From: Natronosalvus halobius
Lineage (GTDB): Archaea; Halobacteriota; Halobacteria; Halobacteriales; Natrialbaceae
DNA length: 64,000 bases
Direction: 5' to 3'
Assembly (NCBI RefSeq): GCF_024138145.1
Contig: NZ_CP099997.1
Location: 62,001 to 126,000 of the forward strand
Positions 59,249 to 64,000 of this stretch are shown here, in pieces; the stretch's first letter is position 1; each line of letters starts with the position of its first letter. Under the pieces are notes generated by a model. The model worked only from the letters and a program-made list of their open reading frames with translations, was not told the origin of the DNA and ran no database searches. A program made the position numbers and the translations under genes.

Positions 59249-60862
59249 TCAGAGGTACCCCAGGTCCGTCAGTCGGTCCTCGACGGCCGCGTCGTCGGTG
59301 GCCGTAATCACGTCGGGTTCGTAGCTCGGGTACTCGGCGCGCTCACTCGCCTCGACCACCGAAAGAGCCTCGCCGTCCATCGCCGCGTCGATGTCCACGT
59401 CGAAGAACGAGCATATCGTCGGTGCGACGTCGAAGATCGTCGCACCCGACAGGGTCACCCCCTCATCGAAGCCCGTTCCGGCCGCAGCGATCACGCCCGT
59501 TCGCTTGTGGTTCCACGACTCCCAGGGCTCGGCGAAGTGTTCACCCTCGAGCCCTTCGACGACCGCGTTGTCGAAGCCCGCCGGGACCGTCACGATGTCG
59601 GGCGCTCGCTCGAGTTCGGGACCGTCGAAAACCGCCTCTCGCGGCTCGACGGCCTCGAACATCGGCTCGCCGTTGGGCGTCTCGACGGCGCGGAGGTCCT
59701 CGATAAGGGCCTGCCGGTAGACGTCGTACTCCTCGGGCGACACCTGGCCGTTGGGCTCTCGTCCCTCGAGGTTGATCCTGACGCCGAGTTCGCTCTTCGA
59801 GCGGAGGTACGCCCGCGAGTTCGGGAAGTCGACCTGCTCGCTCGCCGACCGAATCACGTCGTTCGGAATCCGCTTTCCCACGGTCTCCTTCAGCCCGACG
59901 CGGTCGAGCGCGGTGGCGACGCGCTGGGTGGTGATTCCGGCCCGGGCTGCCAGGTTCGTCGCTCGCTCGAACGCGCTCCGGTCGTGGTCGCCCGCCGACT
60001 CGCCCTCGAGCAGGTCGTTCTGCCAGGCCCGCGTCCAGGTGGGCATCCCCTCGCCGCCGCTCCTGGCGACCACGTCTCCCCGATCGCGGAGGTACTCGTT
60101 GATGCGGAACTCCCAGCCCTCGACGCGCCCCATGCCGTGGTCGCTGACGACGAGGACGTTGTCCGGTTCGAACTCGAGGATGATTCGGGCGAGCTGGTCG
60201 TCGACGGCCCGGTAGACCGCCTCGACGGCTCGCTTCTCGCCCGGGCGCTCGTGAAACACGGAGTCCGTCTGCTGAAACTGGAGGAAGGCGAACGCGGGTT
60301 CGAATCGCTCGAGGAGGTACCGGAAAGCCCGCCCGCGCCCTTCGATGGTTCGCTCGTAACCTTGGATCGACGTCTCGGGTTCGGGGCCGCTCTGAGGGTA
60401 AACCCGGTACTCACCGCACTCGGCTTCGATTTCCGCGAGGATCCCCTTCGGGTGACACGGCGGGTCCTCGGGTGCGGTCATTCCCGGAATCAGCGCGCCG
60501 TCGAACTCCCGCGTCGGGTGGGTCACGGGAACGTTGACGACGACGCTCGAGAGGCCGTGGTCGCTCAGCAGCTCCCAGACTGGCCGGGCGCGGACGTGCG
60601 AGGCGTTGACGACGTCCCAGTCGTAGCCGTCGAACCGGAGGAAGTCGTAGACGCCGTGCTTCCCGGGGTTCTGTCCCGTGTAGAGGCTGGGCCAGGCGCT
60701 CGCTGTCCACGGCGGTAGCTGTGACTCGAGCGGGCCGCAGGCACCGATTTCGAACAGGCGACGAAGCGTCGGCGTCGTTCCCGCCTCGAACAGCGGATCG
60801 AGCACCGGAAAACAGGCGGCGTCGAGCCCTACGACGAGCAGTTGTGGTCCGTCGTCATCCAT
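59249..60862 (-). CDS. Alkaline-phosphatase superfamily phosphodiesterase/transferase
   Basis: A 537-residue protein of the type I phosphodiesterase/nucleotide pyrophosphatase group. LLVVGLDAACFPVLDPLFEAG gives the first metal Asp, PPWTASAWPSLYTG the nucleophile Thr, VVSDHGMGRVEGWEF the Asp-His pair, and HKRTGVIAAAG the late His. There is no signal peptide or membrane helix visible, so it may act in the cytosol, possibly as a phospho- or sulfo-group hydrolase or transferase in envelope glycan making. Minus-strand TATA-like ATATAATC lies near 60896-60903. First gene of a pair with the FemAB-like gene. Confidence 0.9.
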   Translation of the reverse strand: MDDDGPQLLVVGLDAACFPVLDPLFEAGTTPTLRRLFEIGACGPLESQLPPWTASAWPSLYTGQNPGKHGVYDFLRFDGYDWDVVNASHVRARPVWELLSDHGLSSVVVNVPVTHPTREFDGALIPGMTAPEDPPCHPKGILAEIEAECGEYRVYPQSGPEPETSIQGYERTIEGRGRAFRYLLERFEPAFAFLQFQQTDSVFHERPGEKRAVEAVYRAVDDQLARIILEFEPDNVLVVSDHGMGRVEGWEFRINEYLRDRGDVVARSGGEGMPTWTRAWQNDLLEGESAGDHDRSAFERATNLAARAGITTQRVATALDRVGLKETVGKRIPNDVIRSASEQVDFPNSRAYLRSKSELGVRINLEGREPNGQVSPEEYDVYRQALIEDLRAVETPNGEPMFEAVEPREAVFDGPELERAPDIVTVPAGFDNAVVEGLEGEHFAEPWESWNHKRTGVIAAAGTGFDEGVTLSGATIFDVAPTICSFFDVDIDAAMDGEALSVVEASERAEYPSYEPDVITATDDAAVEDRLTDLGYL

Positions 60863-61030
60863 ACTCGAGTGTTGGCTGTCGACGCCATTGTTATGCGATT
60901 ATATTGACCATGTACGTCGAGATTTCTCCCAGTCGGCGGACGATACAGCGGGGTTCCGTGCAGCCGTAAGCCGACGTTGAACGACCGAACCGATTCGTAT
61001 CGTCCGCATCACTAAGCCGCTGGCCGTCCG

Positions 61031-61084
61031 TGGTTTCACCGATGATGGCAGGGCGGGTGGCTTCGCCGATGGTGGCAGGACGGA
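61031..61084. repeat. Two 27-bp direct repeats
   Basis: 61031-61057 and 61058-61084 match at 22 of 27 positions (core TTCACCGATGATGGCAGG versus TTCGCCGATGGTGGCAGG). They lie 35 bp upstream of the DegT-like start. Confidence 0.8.
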
Positions 61085-61118
61085 AATCGACCGACTGCAG
61101 ACGGACGTGGGCGAAGCG

Positions 61119-62426
61119 ATGATCGGGGGAAAGCCGTCAGTGCTCGCGTCGATACGCAACGGTGGACGCCCTCTTCTCGAGCAGGCGTTCGTGGCGTCGA
61201 CTCGATTCCGAGCCCCGGATACGCTCGCGGACGACACCCCTCCGGCGTCTCGCACGAACCGCCCGACCGTCGCCTCCTACCTCGAGGGACGTGCCGACGA
61301 AATGGCATACTACGGCTCGAGCAAGGCGGCGCTCCGCGACGGCCTCGCGACGCTCCTGGCGATGGACGAGGGCGGGGCCACGAACGTCCTCCTCCCCGCG
61401 TACCTCCCCGACGCCGTCGTCGAGCCGATTCGTGAACTCGACATCGAGCCCCGTCGCTACGCAATCACCGAGTCGCTCGCGCCAAACCGGGGAGACCTCG
61501 AGTCCCGCATCGTCGACCGGACGCTCGCCGTCATCTCCGTGAACTACTTCGGGTTCCCCCAACCCGGGTTCGACGTGATCGAAGCGCTGGTCGACGAGTA
61601 CGACTGCTACCACGTCGAGGACAACGCACACGGCCCCCTCACCCTCGAACGTGGCCGATTGCTCGGAACGCGAGGCGACGTCGGCGTGACCAGCCTGTGG
61701 AAACTGCTGGCGATCCCGAACGGAGCGGTGCTCTACCTCTCGAACCCGGACGTTTCGGCGCAGTTCGAACCGTCCACTCTCGCCGGTGTCAACAGTCGCG
61801 TTCGCCGGTCGGACCTCGCGTTCGTCTGCAAATCGCTCGCGACCGGCGCCTTCGCTCGACGTTCGTCGCTCGAGGACGCCGCCACCAGATTCCTGGCGAC
61901 CAATCGCGGCGCCGAGGGGATTCCCGATCCAAATCGACGGTACGAGGCGTCGAAGACGCGCCTGTCGCGGCTATCAGCTGCAGTAATCGCGGGATCGGAC
62001 CCCGACGAAATTCGTTCGCGCCGACGGGAGAACTACCGCGCCTGGACCGCGTTGTTCGCGAACCGTCCCGACGTCGATCCCCTCTTCGAGACGCTCCCGC
62101 CGGGGGTCTGCCCCCAGGTCTTTCCGGTCCAAACCGATCGACCCGAACGGCTCCGTCGCCTGCTCGAGTCTCACGGCGTCGGCGGCGTACACACCTGGCC
62201 GCGGCTCTCGCGGTCGGTTCTCGAGAATCCTGCCTTCGAAACCGCCCGTCACCTCTCCGAGACGGTCGTCCTCCTGCCGGTCCACCAGCACGTCGACCCG
62301 GACGCCATCCGTGCGGTCGAACGGGCTATCGACCGCCGCCTCGAACCACGTGACGAAAGTTCGATTCTTGCCTCACGACGCGCTACGACGGAGGTCCTGG
62401 CGACCCGGCTACGCCGGTTACTATAA
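61119..62426 (+). CDS. DegT/DnrJ/EryC1-like PLP enzyme
   Basis: A 435-residue fold-type I PLP protein (439 if GTG 61107 is the start). ADEMAYYGSSKAALRDGLATLL and NVLLPAYLPDAVVEP lead into VDEYDCYHVEDNAHGPLTLER (the Asp for the pyridine nitrogen), with the Schiff-base Lys in GVTSLWKLLAIPNGAVLYL. The family transaminates sugar nucleotides at C3 or C4. Here the sequence is divergent and longer than typical at the N-terminus. It stands near the FemAB-like and phosphatase-like genes, divergent from them, and may contribute an amino sugar to the same surface polymer. Confidence 0.85.
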   Translation: MIGGKPSVLASIRNGGRPLLEQAFVASTRFRAPDTLADDTPPASRTNRPTVASYLEGRADEMAYYGSSKAALRDGLATLLAMDEGGATNVLLPAYLPDAVVEPIRELDIEPRRYAITESLAPNRGDLESRIVDRTLAVISVNYFGFPQPGFDVIEALVDEYDCYHVEDNAHGPLTLERGRLLGTRGDVGVTSLWKLLAIPNGAVLYLSNPDVSAQFEPSTLAGVNSRVRRSDLAFVCKSLATGAFARRSSLEDAATRFLATNRGAEGIPDPNRRYEASKTRLSRLSAAVIAGSDPDEIRSRRRENYRAWTALFANRPDVDPLFETLPPGVCPQVFPVQTDRPERLRRLLESHGVGGVHTWPRLSRSVLENPAFETARHLSETVVLLPVHQHVDPDAIRAVERAIDRRLEPRDESSILASRRATTEVLATRLRRLL

Positions 62427-62537
62427 AATTTGTAGTATGGGCTTCGGGCTCGAGGTGCGACGTCGTCCTGGAGACCACTTCGAGGCGCAAACGATCGTCC
62501 GACACAGTCAATACCGTCTCGCCCGTGGCCACTCGTA

Positions 62538-63191
62538 GTGAGTCGATTCCAGACGCTCGTCGTGGACCCCTTCCTCGTGATGAACGCGATCGGACTGGTC
62601 GCGTTCGCCCTGGTCGGATCCGCCAAGGCGATTCGTGCGGAGTTCGACCTGTTCGGCGTCACCGTCGTCGGTCTCGTGACGGCGTTCGCCGGTGGCGCGA
62701 CGCGCGACGTACTCGTTGGCCGCGTCCCGCTCGCACTACAGACCGTGGAGGAGATCGCCCTCGGGCTCTTCGGCGTCTGTCTGGCGGTCGTCCTCTACGC
62801 GTGGCTCGAGGCGCCCGACGATCGACCGATCACGCTGTACGCTGACGCGGTCGGCCTCGCGGCGTTCGCCACGGCGGGAGCAATCGTCGCCACCGAAATC
62901 GGCTTGCCGGCGTTTGGCGTCGTTGCCATCGCCACGATCAACGCCGTGGGCGGCGGCGCGTTCGCCGATCTCCTCCTGGATCGCTCGCCGTTCATCCTCT
63001 TCGAGGACTTCTACGCCAGTTGCGCCGTCCTCGGCGGGAGCGCCTACTGGCTCTTCACGGCGCTCGCCGCCGACGCGACTCTCGCAGCCGCGGCCTGTGC
63101 GTCCGTCACCGTCGGGACCCGGGTACTCGCTCTCTCGCGGGGCTGGACCGTGCCGACGGCGCAGCGACTCGAGACCGTCGCCGGTGAATAG
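62538..63191 (+). CDS. TRIC (UPF0126) family membrane channel
   Basis: A 217-residue protein from a GTG start. Seven helices with the inverted-repeat structure of TRIC cation channels: GLVAFALVGSAKAIRAEFDLFGVTVVG and GGATRDVLVG in the first half, GLAAFATAGAIVATEIGLPAFGVV and GGGAFADLLLDRSPF in the second. Bacterial and archaeal TRICs form trimeric monovalent cation channels; YicG/YadS names are also used. Convergent with rpsB, 134 bp apart. Confidence 0.92.
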   Translation: MSRFQTLVVDPFLVMNAIGLVAFALVGSAKAIRAEFDLFGVTVVGLVTAFAGGATRDVLVGRVPLALQTVEEIALGLFGVCLAVVLYAWLEAPDDRPITLYADAVGLAAFATAGAIVATEIGLPAFGVVAIATINAVGGGAFADLLLDRSPFILFEDFYASCAVLGGSAYWLFTALAADATLAAAACASVTVGTRVLALSRGWTVPTAQRLETVAGE

Positions 63192-63325
63192 GGGTCCCGC
63201 TCACCGAGGACCTCGGCGCGCACCTCGGGTCCCAGTACGCCCTCGCTAGCCACTCTAACACGACACCGATAGCGCTGACGCTCACCGGCTCGAACATTCG
63301 CGAAAAACACGAGCGAAACGCGACC

Positions 63326-64000
63326 TTACACCAGGCTCTCGAAGTCCTCGAGCGCGTAGCTGGGCTCTGCGCCGCGGCGGTCGAGGGTCTCGTTGGCCAG
63401 CAGCCAGTACACAACCGACAGCGCCTTGCGCCCCTTGTTGTTCGTCGGGACGACGAGGTCGACGTTGCTCGTCTGGTTGTTCGAGTCACACATCGCGATG
63501 ACCGGAATGCCCACCGTGATGGCCTCCTTGACGGCCTGGGCGTCGCCGATAGGGTCGGTGACGACCACGACGTCCGGCTCGATGTAGCCGTCGTACTTGG
63601 GGTTGGTCAGCGTCCCTGGGATGAACCGCCCGGTGCGGGCGCGCGCACCCACGGCCTCGGCGAACTTCTCGGCGGGGAAGCGACCGTACTGGCGACTCGA
63701 GGTCACCAGAATCTGTTCGGGCGCGTAGTTCGCGAGGAAGTCCGCGGCCGTGCGGATGCGGCCGTCGGTCTTCGAGACGTCCAGCACGTAGAGCCCGTCG
63801 GTCCGGACACGGTGGATGAACCGCTCCATGTCCTGGGTCTTTTGCTGGGTCCCGATGTGGACCCCGGCGCCGAGGTAATCCTCGACGGGGATGAGGAGGT
63901 CGGCCTCCTCGTCGCTCATGACGTCGTCGTCGAGCGTGGGTCCAGCTGATTCCTCTTCTTCCTGTTCGTCCGCGGCCGCCGCATCGCCGGCCTCGGCGTC
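63326..64000 (-). CDS. rpsB: 30S ribosomal protein uS2, 5' end beyond the window
   Basis: The S2 body starts [24 protein letters not shown] at 63919 but the frame stays open to 64000 with 27 more codons encoding an acidic leader ([16 protein letters not shown] just before the Met). Haloarchaeal uS2 has such an acidic extension, so the true start is outside the window and 63919 is internal. Conserved segments: [77 protein letters not shown], and [18 protein letters not shown]. It sits on the small subunit platform and is expected in an operon with enolase and RNA polymerase subunit genes, not visible here. Confidence 0.95.
   Translation of the reverse strand, partial: DAEAGDAAAADEQEEEESAGPTLDDDVMSDEEADLLIPVEDYLGAGVHIGTQQKTQDMERFIHRVRTDGLYVLDVSKTDGRIRTAADFLANYAPEQILVTSSRQYGRFPAEKFAEAVGARARTGRFIPGTLTNPKYDGYIEPDVVVVTDPIGDAQAVKEAITVGIPVIAMCDSNNQTSNVDLVVPTNNKGRKALSVVYWLLANETLDRRGAEPSYALEDFESLV

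Noticed and set aside
62311-62538. A 75-codon frame between the DegT-like gene and the TRIC gene
   Set aside because: Its first part overlaps the DegT-like coding end in another frame, and the remaining part (from about 62437) has mixed codon endings and no family similarity.

Overview
The window is haloarchaeal chromosome. The evidence is the high GC with strong GC3 bias, the very acidic proteins, many CTCGAG words, short TATA-like boxes about 25-35 bp upstream of start codons in place of Shine-Dalgarno sites, and archaeal marker genes (pelota, archaeal Elp3, AglJ/AglM, uS2 with an acidic leader, HalOD1, Bat-type HTH_10 and DUF7344 proteins). Natrialbales is the closest group by feel, but that is an inference. 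I found no rRNA, tRNA, CRISPR array or intact insertion sequence. Both ends cut a gene: a membrane protein at the left and rpsB at the right.

Layout. 1-4.6 kb: end of a polytopic membrane protein, a VOC protein, a small membrane protein, an orphan pstB, an RHH protein and a DUF5789 protein. 4.7-7.3 kb: aglM-aglJ (N-glycosylation). 7.4-9.1 kb: two SAM methyltransferases and a DUF302 protein. 9.3-18.2 kb: a thiol/sulfur-rich block with a TAT-exported DsbA-like protein, two CxxC membrane proteins, a CoA-disulfide-reductase-like flavoprotein, an M20 peptidase, an HTH regulator with a palindromic operator candidate, a HalOD1 protein, a Bat-like regulator, a rhodanese-persulfide dioxygenase fusion and a redoxin. 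18.3-24.7 kb: MscS channel, old-yellow-enzyme family oxidoreductase, BtpA-like protein, DCD/dUTPase-like protein, geranylgeranyl-reductase-like protein, thioredoxin and a universal stress protein. 24.9-33.4 kb: elp3, then a complete overlapping mrpABCDEFG Na+/H+ antiporter operon. 33.4-44.3 kb: SHOCT protein, multi-PAS histidine kinase, RecJ-like protein with degenerate motifs, metallo-beta-lactamase hydrolase, OsmC, pelota, and a GT2-like gene joined to a PLD/TrmB-sensor-like membrane protein. 44.3-53.3 kb: PP2C-like phosphatase, TrmB regulator, two tandem RND/MMPL transporters and an RNase Z-like hydrolase. 53.5-58.1 kb: DUF7344 protein, an AT-richer patch (methyltransferase, DoxX, Bat-like regulator with a palindrome), phoU and a winged-helix protein. 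58.2-64 kb: FemAB-like transferase, alkaline-phosphatase-superfamily protein, DegT/DnrJ-like enzyme, TRIC channel and rpsB.

How the genes fit together. The clearest known units are the Mrp operon and the aglM-aglJ pair. The best candidate for an undescribed system is the 9.3-11.2 kb cassette. In it a secreted CPFC thioredoxin-fold protein is translationally coupled to a four-helix membrane protein with a GCxSC motif, and is followed by a second membrane protein with a matching GCxTC motif. It could be an electron relay across the membrane for disulfide chemistry, next to cytosolic disulfide and persulfide enzymes. A second candidate is the RND transporter pair, whose exofacial loops carry long coiled coils with two conserved SHOCT-like helical hairpins and which are followed by a TrmB regulator. 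Intergenic regions are rich in short tandem repeats, each with its own unit length (7, 13, 17, 26 and 27 bp).
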